Origin: Bacteroidales bacterium
Lineage (GTDB): Bacteria > Bacteroidota > Bacteroidia > Bacteroidales > Tenuifilaceae
Length of the DNA stretch: 64,000 bases
Direction of reading: 5' to 3'
Assembly: GCA_020636835.1 (NCBI GenBank)
Contig: JACJXC010000005.1
Span: 62,001 to 126,000 of the forward strand
Positions within the stretch are counted from its first letter, which is position 1. The number at the start of each line of letters is the position of its first letter. A program made the translations under genes and the position numbers. The notes beneath the pieces were generated by a model. It saw nothing but the letters and a program-made list of their open reading frames with translations, was not told where the DNA came from and did no database searches. Positions 45,368 to 54,116 of the stretch are shown piece by piece.

Positions 45368-46081
45368 CTAATTAAAACCTCGTTCCTTTTTAATTTTTTC
45401 GTAGGCCTCGTTAACCATCTTAAACTTCTGCTCGGCGGCCAACCGTACATCCTCGCCCAAATGGCCAACCTTATCGGGGTGATACTTAACTGCCATTTGA
45501 CGATACGCCTTTTTAATCTCCTCGTTGGTTGCGGTTGGGGCAACCTCCAGTATTGTATAGTACTTATCGGTATTGGGGATAAACATGGCCTTAATGGATT
45601 CAAAGTCGGCCGTGGTCAGGCTCATGTACCCGGCAATATCGGATAGCAAACGCAACTCCTCTGCACTGATAACCCCATCGGCCTGAGCAATCCCGAAAAG
45701 GAAATGCAGGAGCTGCAACCGCGAGTGATAATCAACATTATCCTTAATCTGCACGCACACATCCTTGAGTGGTACCGATTGCTTCAGAATATCGCGGAGC
45801 AGAATCATGGACTCACGCGCAGCATCAACCCCAAAGTTTTTGAGGAAATAGGCTTTAATGTAATCGAGTTCCGATTTCAGCACCTTACCATCGGCCTTCA
45901 TAATAGCCGATGCCAGCACCAAGAGGCTAACAAGGAAACCATTACGGCTCGACTCGCCAGTATAAACCTTCGTTTCGACACTATCGAAAATTGAGCCGAT
46001 TGCAAAACCCAATACTCCGCCCAGGGGGCCAAACAGCACCCAGCCTAAACCGCCCGATATCCATTTACCATACTTTGCCAT
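45368..46081 (-). CDS. TerB/DjlA-like protein with C-terminal J domain
   Basis: 237 residues. A glycine-rich hydrophobic N-terminus (ISGGLGWVLFGPLGGVLGFAIGSIF) may insert in the membrane. The TerB-like helical domain (about 45-155) contains MKADGKVLKSELDYIKAYFL and IAQADGVISAEELRLLSDIA, two acidic metal-type motifs. The J domain (about 170-235) has the HPD motif in MAVKYHPDKV and should stimulate DnaK. The architecture equals DjlA. It starts 5 bp after coaE ends. Confidence 0.88.
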   Translation of the reverse strand: MAKYGKWISGGLGWVLFGPLGGVLGFAIGSIFDSVETKVYTGESSRNGFLVSLLVLASAIMKADGKVLKSELDYIKAYFLKNFGVDAARESMILLRDILKQSVPLKDVCVQIKDNVDYHSRLQLLHFLFGIAQADGVISAEELRLLSDIAGYMSLTTADFESIKAMFIPNTDKYYTILEVAPTATNEEIKKAYRQMAVKYHPDKVGHLGEDVRLAAEQKFKMVNEAYEKIKKERGFN

Positions 46082-46085
46082 TGCA

Positions 46086-46674
46086 CTACAATAATTTCAG
46101 AGTTTCAATTATACTGAGCAACTGCGGCATAACCAAGCGCTCGCCGTTGTTGCAAATAATAAAATCGGTCATTTTAGTAAGTTCATCCTGGGGCTGCTGG
46201 TTTGCCATCCTACGCATAACCGCATCAGCGCTAACGCCATCGCGTGCAACAACGCGTGCAACCCGAACATCAACGGGGGCGGCAATTAGAATTGTTTTAT
46301 CCATCTGCCTATTGGCACCGCTCTCAAAAAGAATAGCGGCCTCTTCGAATACGATTGAATGGTTAGCATTGAGTTTCACCCAATCGTCGAAGTAGCGAGC
46401 TACTGCGGGATGAACGATAGCATTAAGCCTGCGCCCAGAAGCCGCATCGTTAAAACCAGAGTCGGCAAGCCGCGTCCGGTTTAAACGCCCTGCAGCGTAA
46501 ATATCGTGGCCCAAAACCTCTGACACGCGCAAAACAACCTCGCTATCGGTTTCTGCTATCTGCCGAGCCTGAGTATCGGCATAGAACACAGGAAAGCCCA
46601 ATGCCTCAATGGCTTTGCACACCATGGTTTTTTCCGCATCCAATTCCACCAGTAATTCCTACCTTCAGCGTCAT
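46086..46674 (-). CDS. coaE: Dephospho-CoA kinase, frameshifted in the P-loop
   Basis: The true start appears to be the ATG at 46674: MTLKVGITGGIGCGK, followed after a one-base insertion in a run of six A by TMVCKAIEALGFPVFYADTQA, RRLNAIVHPAVARYF, VFEEAAILFESG and the lid RRMANQQPQ. Only the part from 46649 (GTG) is open, and it would lack the Walker A motif and be inactive. CoaE performs the last, essential step of CoA synthesis, so an inactive gene is unlikely unless a second copy exists. A sequencing error or transcriptional slippage on A6 are alternatives. The ATG overlaps the ybbR stop. Confidence 0.8.
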
Positions 46675-47690
46675 TGGTGTTTTATAATATAATCGACATA
46701 CTTGGGCTGATAATCGATTCGGCTCACGTAATCGGGAAACTTATCGATACTAACCCGAACCTTTCCCCGTAAAATTATCGGCATTCGCAAAATCGCAAAC
46801 CACACGGAACTGGGACGGTTTAAGCAAAGAAAAATTTGCTTTGATAGTAACATTACACTTTACGCGAATACTCTCGGGAAGTAGTACTACCTGCTGATGA
46901 TCAGGCACATTGATAGGCATAATGGGGGAACTCCAGGGTTATCTCGGTAAACTTTCGACCGGATCTCAACCCGAACATCGGGCTGTGAGTAGGTAACCTG
47001 CGGAATAGGCAAAAGGGCAAATCAACCGTAACGGTCTCGGAAAGCAGATTTAACGATTGGGGTTTGGTGCGAATCTCGGCAATGGTATCGACAATGGATT
47101 TGGGGCCCGTAATTACCACACTATTAGGCTTAACCCGGATAGTCCCCTGCAAGCATGTGCTGGGATTTTGTATGTTGCCACTAAATCAGGGGGATAACAC
47201 GCACCTCTTTATCAATCACTTTAGTCATGGAAAAAAAAAAGAGGGTATCGGGGCTAACCCCAATAAGCGATAACTCCTCGCTTAGCTGCCATGAGACCAA
47301 CGATGGGAACCTATCGCCTGTAGTAAGGTAGTAGTTTGCCTGACTATCCCCCAGACATAGGCTTTACACCTTTTAGACTGACCTGCAGAGGGCTCATCAG
47401 GGCAACAACCTTGTAACGCAGAAGAGTGTAACCATAAGCCTTAACCCTAAGCCGAATAGTACGCGAAGGGCTACCCACTAATAACCTTTCCCTTGGGTAA
47501 ATCCACCAATCGAATGGGATAATCGAGCTCAGTGGTGTACTCGTGGCTCAACTTAATCAGGAACCATAGCACCGTTGAGATAGCCAAAAAAGAATAGGAA
47601 TATCACGAGACGTTTATTGAGCTTTGCCTTCTCGCGATTTACAACATGGTTGAATTGTTTAAGCAGAGTTGAGTCCAAGGGTACAAAAAA
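46671..47690 (-). pseudogene. YbbR-like (CdaR family) protein, multiply frameshifted
   Basis: Across frames on the minus strand: LLKQFNHVVNREKAKLNKRLVIFLFFF (membrane anchor, near 47670-47590), YPIRLVDLPKGKVISGSPSRTIRLRVKAYGY, LMSPLQVSLKG, KVIDKEVRVI, GTIRVKPNSVVITGPKSIVDTIAEIRT, ETVTVDLP, and the C-terminal YVDYIIKHQ ending at the coaE start. This is a membrane-anchored protein with several YbbR repeats, as expected between yajC and coaE in Bacteroidota. At least six indels break it. YbbR/CdaR proteins act in the envelope and in some phyla regulate diadenylate cyclase. Confidence 0.75.
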
Positions 47691-47731
47691 TTACAGGATT
47701 CAAAGTAAATAAATTACAATGAATCCTGTAA
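47685..47731 (-). terminator. Terminator-like hairpin between yajC and ybbR
   Basis: TTACAGGATTCA and TGAATCCTGTAA are perfect 12-base arms around 17 bases. On the minus strand a T6 run follows. It would end or attenuate the nusB-yajC transcript before ybbR-coaE. Confidence 0.7.
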
Positions 47732-47750
47732 ATATAATGAAAAAAAACTT

Positions 47751-48061
47751 TTATCGGGTCTGAATATCGCTAGCATCACGGATAATGGTGCTCTTGATAA
47801 CCTTAACGGTGGTGTTAGAGTCGATTTCAACCACAGCGTACTCATCTTTAATCTCGATGATTTTACCGTAGATACCACCAGCAATAATAACCTTATCGCC
47901 CTTGCCAAGCGATTCCTGAAATTTACGTAGTTCCTTCTGACGTTTCATCTGAGGGCGAATCATGAAGAAGTAGAAAACAACGATGATTAGACCAAACATC
48001 AAAAGGTAGTCCAAGGATTAGCCGCCTGCTGCTGTAGAATAACAAATAAGAAAGTTTTCAT
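47751..48061 (-). CDS. yajC: Preprotein translocase subunit YajC, frameshifted near the N-terminus
   Basis: The natural start seems to be the ATG at 48061 (MKTFLFVILQQQ), leading after one missing base in a T run near 48003-48012 into LMFGLIIVVFYFFMIRPQMKRQKELRKFQESLGKGDKVIIAGGIYGKI. That is the YajC membrane helix plus the conserved MIRPQ and KGDKV motifs. As written, translation would need a TTG at 48014. YajC associates with SecDF in the inner membrane. It sits 62 bp after the DUF1573 lipoprotein gene. Confidence 0.85.
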
Positions 48062-48122
48062 ATACATCAATTTAAATTGGTTTTAGTAATAACAATACCG
48101 CAAAGTTATAATTAATTTTAGA

Positions 48123-48560
48123 CTAACGATCGTTGCGCTCCACCACATTCGCCTTAATGGTTACCGATTTATCCATAATGGGCGAGTTTGTTCGGAGAGC
48201 TAAGGATTTGTACTGCGACCCGTACCACCCCCGGCTATCGAAGATAACCTCAATGGAGCCCTCCTCGCCCGGCTTTAGCATCTTACTGCTCAACCTCGAC
48301 GAGGTGCAACCGCAACTGGGTATCACATCCTTAATAATCAAAACGGCACTACCCGAATTCCGGAACCGGAAAACATGCGACACCACTTCGCCCTCGGCAA
48401 TGGTACCGAAATCGAAAAAATCGTCGATAAACACGAGGTTGGCCTTTTGGAGCGAATCCGAACCCGAGGCAACAGCCTGCTGTTCGGTACCTCCGGATGA
48501 GCACGACACCAATGCTACCATAGCCAACACAAAAGCACTGAAAAAAATGTACCGCCACAT
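48123..48560 (-). CDS. DUF1573 lipoprotein
   Basis: About 145 residues starting at the ATG at 48560 (MWRYIFFSAF). The lipobox LVSC is followed by a Ser/Gly-rich linker. The DUF1573 domain contains FFDFGTIAEGEVVSHVFRFRNSG, the hallmark IPSCGCTSS, and LKPGEEGSIEVIFDSRGWYG. It is anchored in the envelope, with function unknown. It begins 13 bp after the nusB stop. An upstream start overlapping nusB would destroy the lipoprotein signal. Confidence 0.88.
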   Translation of the reverse strand: MWRYIFFSAFVLAMVALVSCSSGGTEQQAVASGSDSLQKANLVFIDDFFDFGTIAEGEVVSHVFRFRNSGSAVLIIKDVIPSCGCTSSRLSSKMLKPGEEGSIEVIFDSRGWYGSQYKSLALRTNSPIMDKSVTIKANVVERNDR

Positions 48561-48573
48561 AGCTATTCGCAAA

Positions 48574-49569
48574 TTAGTCGTTTGACGGCTCATCCTCGTC
48601 GGGCGAGGCCAAACGGATATCGTCCTCACCCACTAAACCACGCCCCACTTTAACAAATTTATTGTCTTTGCGAAGGGTTAGAATAATCTTGTCGAGAATA
48701 CCATTGATAAAAACGCCGCTCTGCTCGGTGCTATAGAACTTGGCAATCTCGATATACTCATTCAGGGTTACCTTAACCGGTATCGAGGTGAACTCCATAA
48801 TCTCGGCAATGGCCATCTCCATAATCAGGATATCCATGCTGGCAATACGATCCACCTCCCAGTTCTGGGTGTACTCCTCGATAAGCTTAACATTCTCGGT
48901 ATGGCGAAGCACTACTTTGCGCAGCAACTGCTTGGCAAAATCCTCATCGTCGTCGTTACGAAACATGGGCATCAGGGGAGAATCGTCGGGTATTTGCGCA
49001 TCAAACTTTTTGATTGTTTTGGTTGCCATGCTGAGCACAAACTCCAGATCGTCGTTCCAGTAAATGCTTTGCTCCTCGAGGAAAGCGTTAAACTCCTCGA
49101 AATCGCCCAGTTCATGCTGTATGAAGTTAAGAATCAACTGCTTGTCGGCAGCAAAATCGACCTCTTCGGCACTCATGTACTGAGCGTAATAATCGGTAGC
49201 AATAAGTTTGTTGAAGATATTTTTCACCAGCTCGGGATGATGGCGCCAGTTCAAACGGTTCTCGAAACAGTAGCGGGTAAGTCTTTGATTATTGCGTAAC
49301 TTATCAATAACCTTATTGTCCACAAAGCGGGAGTTGGGGTTCAAATCCTCGGGTGTAGGAAGTAACTTCTGTTTAGCCAGATCGATCCTATTCTGGGCGT
49401 AATTGGCCAACTCCTCGGGGAGCATCAACAATAGGTGGTAAAGCTGGTACGATTTTTCGATGCTAAGGAATAGCTCCTTTTCGAGGTTTCTGAGAGAATC
49501 GTTTTCGCTCCTAAAATGGGCGAATAGAACCTGAAGAATCTTAATTCGTAGTAACCGTCTGCTAATCAT
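48574..49569 (-). CDS. nusB: Transcription antitermination factor NusB, long Bacteroidota form
   Basis: 331 residues, over twice the length of E. coli NusB. It starts MISRRLLRIKILQVLFAHFR (the RNA-binding Arg-rich start), has an inserted region of about 150 residues, and then the NusB core: LLRKVVLRHTENVKLIEEYTQNWEVDRIASMDILIMEMAIAEI, FTSIPVKVTLNEYIEIAKFYSTEQSGVFINGILDKI. It binds boxA RNA with NusE/S10. The C-terminal tail is acidic. First gene of the minus-strand operon, with a -7 element 36 bp upstream. Confidence 0.92.
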   Translation of the reverse strand: MISRRLLRIKILQVLFAHFRSENDSLRNLEKELFLSIEKSYQLYHLLLMLPEELANYAQNRIDLAKQKLLPTPEDLNPNSRFVDNKVIDKLRNNQRLTRYCFENRLNWRHHPELVKNIFNKLIATDYYAQYMSAEEVDFAADKQLILNFIQHELGDFEEFNAFLEEQSIYWNDDLEFVLSMATKTIKKFDAQIPDDSPLMPMFRNDDDEDFAKQLLRKVVLRHTENVKLIEEYTQNWEVDRIASMDILIMEMAIAEIMEFTSIPVKVTLNEYIEIAKFYSTEQSGVFINGILDKIILTLRKDNKFVKVGRGLVGEDDIRLASPDEDEPSND

Positions 49570-49604
49570 TGTGTAAGAACGTATTTTTCAATTTAATAAG
49601 GCTA

Positions 49605-49612
49605 CAAAGATA
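49605..49612 (-). promoter_or_regulatory. Promoter -7 element of the nusB operon
   Basis: On the minus strand the sequence reads TATCTTTG, an exact TAnnTTTG match, 36 bp before the nusB ATG. Confidence 0.55.
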
Positions 49613-49836
49613 CACCCAAATTTTGGAATAGCCCGCTATAAAATAAACGTTCAACGTAAAATACTGTTAAATGATTGCGCAATTAAACTTTGGCGATTTT
49701 GTGGAATAAGCCTGTTTTTTAAAGCAAAATCCAACTACAATCCACAAAACAAGCAGAATCATATTACAACTATAAAGCAAAATGAAGATTTTTGTTAAAA
49801 ATTTAGACAAAAACGATCCAATGACAATAATTTTTC

Positions 49837-49844
49837 TATTTTTG
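49837..49844 (+). promoter_or_regulatory. Promoter -7 element of the PUR-alpha gene
   Basis: TATTTTTG is an exact TAnnTTTG match 41 bp before the ATG at 49885. The rest of the 315-bp divergent gap with nusB is AT-rich, and I see no other feature in it. Confidence 0.5.
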
Positions 49845-49884
49845 ATGATTGAAACCTAAAACCTAACCTAATATAAATAGTGAG

Positions 49885-50256
49885 ATGATGGACGGATTTG
49901 AAAACCTAGATGAATTAGAGAAAGCGGACAAGGAGGATATTTTCTCTAAGGTGATTCGAGCAGGAAAAAGAACTTACTTTTTTGATGTAAAATCGACACG
50001 AAACAGCGACTTCTACCTAACCATTACCGAAAGCAAGAAACGCATGGGTAAGGATGGTAAGATGTACTACGAAAAACATAAGATTTTCCTTTACAAGGAA
50101 GATTTCGAGAAGTTTTTGGAAGGACTGAACGAAGTGGTTGATTATATTAAAACCAACCAGGAAGTGGTTCCCCGTAGCGAATTTGTGGAATCGGAAGAAT
50201 ACGAAATGGCCACAGAGGAATTCTCCACCATCAGCTTTGAAGATTTAGAAAAATAA
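49885..50256 (+). CDS. PUR-alpha-like DNA/RNA-binding protein (DUF3276)
   Basis: 123 residues. The PUR repeat is visible as IFSKVIRAGKRTYFFDVKSTRNSDFYLTITESKKRMG..., KHKIFLYKEDFEKFLEGLNEVVDYI. The acidic C-terminus is typical of the Bacteroidota DUF3276 proteins. They bind single-stranded nucleic acid; the target is not known. It is monocistronic with its own promoter and terminator. ATGs at 49885 and 49888 are adjacent. Confidence 0.9.
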   Translation: MMDGFENLDELEKADKEDIFSKVIRAGKRTYFFDVKSTRNSDFYLTITESKKRMGKDGKMYYEKHKIFLYKEDFEKFLEGLNEVVDYIKTNQEVVPRSEFVESEEYEMATEEFSTISFEDLEK

Positions 50257-50260
50257 ACAA

Positions 50261-50286
50261 AAACCGGCAACCAGCCGGTTTTTTTT
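50261..50286 (+). terminator. Intrinsic terminator of the PUR-alpha gene
   Basis: AAACCGGC and GCCGGTTT around AACCA, with eight or more T following. Confidence 0.88.
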
Positions 50287-50700
50287 CCCATTACACCCCA
50301 CATCAACCATCACAAGCAAATATTCAAAAGAGCGCAGCACCTCATAAAAATTTCGCCTAAAACAATTATAAAAAATCCACTCCGCTAAAAAGCCTCCATA
50401 TTTCCAGCAAATAATGTATTCTGCCGATATAGCACCTTTAGCCCCGGAGATGTGAAACAACACCAAATCCATTAATTTTGTGAGGTTATGATAAAAATTG
50501 AGCAAAACAAGCTTGTTAAATAACATCCAGTTACCCAATCTTGAAAAATTATAAGTTACTTTGCAAAGCACACCTCAAAACGGTACTGTTGATAAAAACA
50601 GCCGCATTGAGTAAACATTTTAAACAGTTATTGGTTGATATTTAATTGAGGCAATAATCATCGTTCAAACAACCAGTGCTTAGTAATATTATAAAAAGAG
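50287..50700 (+). other. Intergenic stretch upstream of feoAB, no gene seen
   Basis: 414 bp of AT-rich sequence. A 108-codon minus-strand frame crossing it has no family resemblance and runs through the terminator. A near-consensus -7 (TTACTTTG, about 50565) is the only promoter-like element I see. I find no clear Fur-type palindrome by eye. Confidence 0.4.
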
Positions 50701-53214
50701 ATGCTTTTATCGGAACTTCAGAATAGCGAATACGGAATAATTGCGAAAGTAAAAGGCCGCGGGGCATTCCGCAAACGAATCACCGAAATGGGATTTGTTA
50801 AAGGCAAAAAGGTTACTGTTGTAAAAAATGCGCCGCTCAAAGATCCCATCGAATACGCGATAATGGGCTACGAGGTATCGCTCCGCAGGAACGAAGCGGC
50901 ATTAATAGAGGTTATTACCCCCGAGGAGGCAAAAAAATTGGTGGCCGAATATCACGCCGAATCGCTCACCACCTTTACCGAGCCTGAGATTATCAACACC
51001 GGCGTTACGGTTTCGGGTAAAACTATAAACATCGCCCTGGTTGGAAACCCCAACGCGGGCAAAACAACCATATTCAACCATCTATCAGGATCGCGCGAGC
51101 ATGTGGGTAACTATAGCGGCGTTACCGTCGACTCCAAAAATGCTCGGTTTAAATACAAAGGGTACACATTTAACATCACGGATCTACCCGGAACCTACTC
51201 GCTAACAGCATACACCCCCGAAGAATTATTTGTACGCAGGTACATACATGCCAACAACCCCGACATCATAATCAATGTTGTGGACTCGTCGAACCTTGAG
51301 CGCAACCTATACCTTACCACCCAGCTAATCGATATGGATGTGAGGGTAATTGTAGCCCTGAACATGTACGACGAGCTGATTACTCAGGGCGATAGGCTCG
51401 ACTACGTGAACTTGGGGAAGATGCTGGGAATTCCGTTTGTACCCACCATTGGATCGCGGGCGAAAGGATTCGACAAACTGCTGGATACCGCAATTAACGT
51501 ATTCACCGAAAAGGATAAGATTGTACGCCACATACATGTTAATTATGGACAATCCATTGAGGAATCCATTGCGGACATTCAACGCGAAATAAAGAAAAAT
51601 CAGAGTATAACCGTTAACTACTCGAGCCGCAACCTAAGCATAAAACTGCTCGAAAAAGATAAGTACGCCCATAGGTTACTAAGCACAACGGACAACTACA
51701 ACACAATTTGTAAAATTGCGGAAAAAGAGATTCATAAACTAGAAGGAGAGTACAAGGAGGATTCCGAAACCCTTATCACGGATGCCAAATACGGTTTTAT
51801 TGCCGGTGCACTAAAAGAAACCTACAAGGAAAGTACCAAACAAAAACGCCAAGCCACCGAGCTGATTGACACATTTATCACCCATAAACTATTCGGGTTC
51901 CCCATATTCCTATTCCTGATTTGGCTCACATTCTTCACCACCTTTTCCATTGGACAATACCCCATGGAGTGGATTGAGAAAGGCGTTGAATTTTTAAGCA
52001 ACTTTACGAGTCAGACAATGCCCGAGGGGCCACTCAAGGATCTTATTGTAAATGGAATTATCAACGGGGTGGGCAGTGTAATAGTATTCTTACCTAACAT
52101 TTTGATACTCTTTTTCTTCATCTCGCTGCTCGAAGATACCGGATACATGGCGCGTGCCGCCTTTATTATGGACAAGTTGATGCATAAAATTGGATTACAC
52201 GGCAAATCGTTTATCCCACTAATAATGGGATTTGGATGCAATGTACCCGCCATTATGGCATCGAGAACCATTGAGAACAGGAATAACCGTCTGGTTACAA
52301 TACTCATCACCCCATTCATGAGTTGTAGCGCCCGCCTGCCAGTATATATTCTGATACTCGGAGCATTCTTCCCCGGAAATGCAGGAAACCTTCTATTCAT
52401 GATTTACCTTATAGGTATTCTAATCGCCATTGCCACGGCAATCCTGCTTAAAAAAACGTTTTTTAAGGCCGATGATATTCCGTTTGTAATGGAGCTCCCC
52501 CCCTACCGCATCCCCACAATGCGATCAACAGTAATACACATGTGGCACAAAGGCTCGCAGTACCTTCAGAAAATGGGCGGCATCATCCTTATATCGGTGA
52601 TAATAATATGGGCATTGGGTTACTTTCCCCGCAATGTGAAGTTCAGCAGAGATATTGAAAGCGAAATAACCATCGAAAAAGCACAGCTCCAAAGCATATC
52701 AACAGCAACAACAATCGACAGTACAATGATTCTGGATGTGCAGAAAAACATCCATCAGCTCGAGATGGAAATGGATGCCGAGAAACAGGAATACTCCTAC
52801 TTGGGTAGAATTGGAAAGTTTATTGAGCCAGCCATTGCGCCACTCGGATTCGACTGGAAAATGGGAGTTAGCCTGCTATCCGGGGTGGCAGCCAAAGAGA
52901 TTGTGGTTAGCACGCTGGGGGTTCTTTACCAAGCCGAGGAAAACGACTCATCAGCGAACTCACTGGCAAAAAAATTGCAAAACGAAACCTATAAATCGGG
53001 AGAATATAAGGGACAGAAAACATTCACCCCGCTAAAAGCAATGGCGTTCCTACTATTCATCCTGATCTACTTCCCGTGCGTTGCGGTAATTTCGGCCATC
53101 AAAAACGAGTCGGGATCGTGGAAATGGGCGCTGTTCACAATTTTTTACACAACCGGACTGGCATGGCTAGTGGCATTTACAGTGTACCAAGTGGGAAGTA
53201 TGATGGGATTTTAA
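50701..53214 (+). CDS. feoB: FeoA-FeoB fusion, ferrous iron transporter
   Basis: 837 residues. Residues 1-75 are a FeoA (SH3-like) domain (LLSELQNSEYGIIAKVKGRG..., RITEMGFVKGKKV). The G domain has G1 GNPNAGKTT, G3 DLPGTYSL and G4 NMYDE. The membrane part has two Gate motifs, MGFGCNVPAIMASRTIEN and GVAAKEIVVSTLGVLY, with the conserved GCNVPA Cys, and FMSCSARLPVY. It imports Fe2+ across the inner membrane. FeoA-FeoB fusions are frequent in Bacteroidota. A small Cys-rich partner follows 113 bp downstream. Confidence 0.95.
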   Translation: MLLSELQNSEYGIIAKVKGRGAFRKRITEMGFVKGKKVTVVKNAPLKDPIEYAIMGYEVSLRRNEAALIEVITPEEAKKLVAEYHAESLTTFTEPEIINTGVTVSGKTINIALVGNPNAGKTTIFNHLSGSREHVGNYSGVTVDSKNARFKYKGYTFNITDLPGTYSLTAYTPEELFVRRYIHANNPDIIINVVDSSNLERNLYLTTQLIDMDVRVIVALNMYDELITQGDRLDYVNLGKMLGIPFVPTIGSRAKGFDKLLDTAINVFTEKDKIVRHIHVNYGQSIEESIADIQREIKKNQSITVNYSSRNLSIKLLEKDKYAHRLLSTTDNYNTICKIAEKEIHKLEGEYKEDSETLITDAKYGFIAGALKETYKESTKQKRQATELIDTFITHKLFGFPIFLFLIWLTFFTTFSIGQYPMEWIEKGVEFLSNFTSQTMPEGPLKDLIVNGIINGVGSVIVFLPNILILFFFISLLEDTGYMARAAFIMDKLMHKIGLHGKSFIPLIMGFGCNVPAIMASRTIENRNNRLVTILITPFMSCSARLPVYILILGAFFPGNAGNLLFMIYLIGILIAIATAILLKKTFFKADDIPFVMELPPYRIPTMRSTVIHMWHKGSQYLQKMGGIILISVIIIWALGYFPRNVKFSRDIESEITIEKAQLQSISTATTIDSTMILDVQKNIHQLEMEMDAEKQEYSYLGRIGKFIEPAIAPLGFDWKMGVSLLSGVAAKEIVVSTLGVLYQAEENDSSANSLAKKLQNETYKSGEYKGQKTFTPLKAMAFLLFILIYFPCVAVISAIKNESGSWKWALFTIFYTTGLAWLVAFTVYQVGSMMGF

Positions 53215-53327
53215 CAGGGAATGGAAAGTTGTTAAACTATTGTGCTATAAACTGAAGGGAGATTTATATCGTACAGAAAAACCCTCCTTTCGCCGCACAA
53301 TCAAAGAGAAAAATAGAAACTAGAGCG

Positions 53328-53540
53328 ATGATTCAGGAAGTGATTGTTTACATAATACTAGCCATTACACTGTGGTACACGCTTCGGTCGGTTTATCGAA
53401 CATTTAGCCCGAAACATCAGGGCTATGGCCGCTGTGGAGGTTGTGCCAACTCAAATTGTCAACTAAAAAAACAAATAACAAACAAACCGCGAACAGTTGA
53501 GCCTTTAAACCATAATAAGAAACTTAAGTCAATAGTTTAG
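53328..53540 (+). CDS. FeoB-associated Cys-rich membrane protein
   Basis: 70 residues: one N-terminal membrane helix (VIVYIILAITLWYTLRSVY) then GRCGGCANSNCQLKKQ, a Cys cluster, and a basic tail. This matches the small FeoB-associated family that replaces FeoC in many bacteria. The Cys residues may bind iron or an Fe-S cluster and regulate transport. It sits directly after feoAB on the same strand. Confidence 0.88.
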   Translation: MIQEVIVYIILAITLWYTLRSVYRTFSPKHQGYGRCGGCANSNCQLKKQITNKPRTVEPLNHNKKLKSIV

Positions 53541-53549
53541 CAAAGCGCT

Positions 53550-54020
53550 ATGCTAAAACGAATCATAAATACCATCATCGTCTTACCCCTAGCTGTAACC
53601 CTATCGCTTACAACCACGGGCTTAACCTTTTTTTTACATCATTGCCATTGCGAAGGGAAGCTCTACGTTTCAATAAACGAAAAAATTCACTGCCACACTG
53701 CACCCTCCATCCAAATTGAGGAAACACACTGTTGCAATATTGCCAGCGGAATCCATATCGACGAAGAAACCGAGAATTGCGGCTGTAATGACGAAACCAT
53801 CACACTAAAAATTAACGAGGCCACCCCAAGCATCAATACAATAGGTACTTTCTCGCCTTGCATCGTTACGGTATTCGCATCGACACACAAGCCGCTGATA
53901 ATTGATGAAACAAAAAGCATCGGACACTCCCATAACGACGATGAACTATCGCCGCCGCTATGGGGGAAAATAATGCTTATACATTACTGCTCCCTTAAAA
54001 TCGCCGACATCCATTCGTAG
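53550..54020 (+). CDS. HYC_CC_PP family protein
   Basis: 156 residues. A hydrophobic N-terminal signal (TIIVLPLAVTLSLTTTGLTFFL) leads directly into HHCHCEG; later come THCCN, NCGCND and SPPLWGK, the ordered His-Cys, Cys-Cys and Pro-Pro motifs that name the family. His and Cys richness suggests a periplasmic metal-binding protein. It starts 9 bp after the FeoB-associated gene and precedes a TonB receptor and an HMA protein, a context that supports copper or another soft metal. Confidence 0.8.
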   Translation: MLKRIINTIIVLPLAVTLSLTTTGLTFFLHHCHCEGKLYVSINEKIHCHTAPSIQIEETHCCNIASGIHIDEETENCGCNDETITLKINEATPSINTIGTFSPCIVTVFASTHKPLIIDETKSIGHSHNDDELSPPLWGKIMLIHYCSLKIADIHS

Positions 54021-54116
54021 CAATACGCCCCGATCGCAAGAATCGAGGCCATTAACTAACTATTCCACATCTGCGAATAGTTGGATTGATATATTCAATA
54101 ATTTCAACAAATTGCT

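Noticed and set aside
50245..50571. 108-codon minus-strand frame upstream of feoAB
   Set aside because: Runs through the PUR-alpha terminator, has biased residues (F, L, C) typical of AT-rich noncoding sequence and no homology that I recognise.
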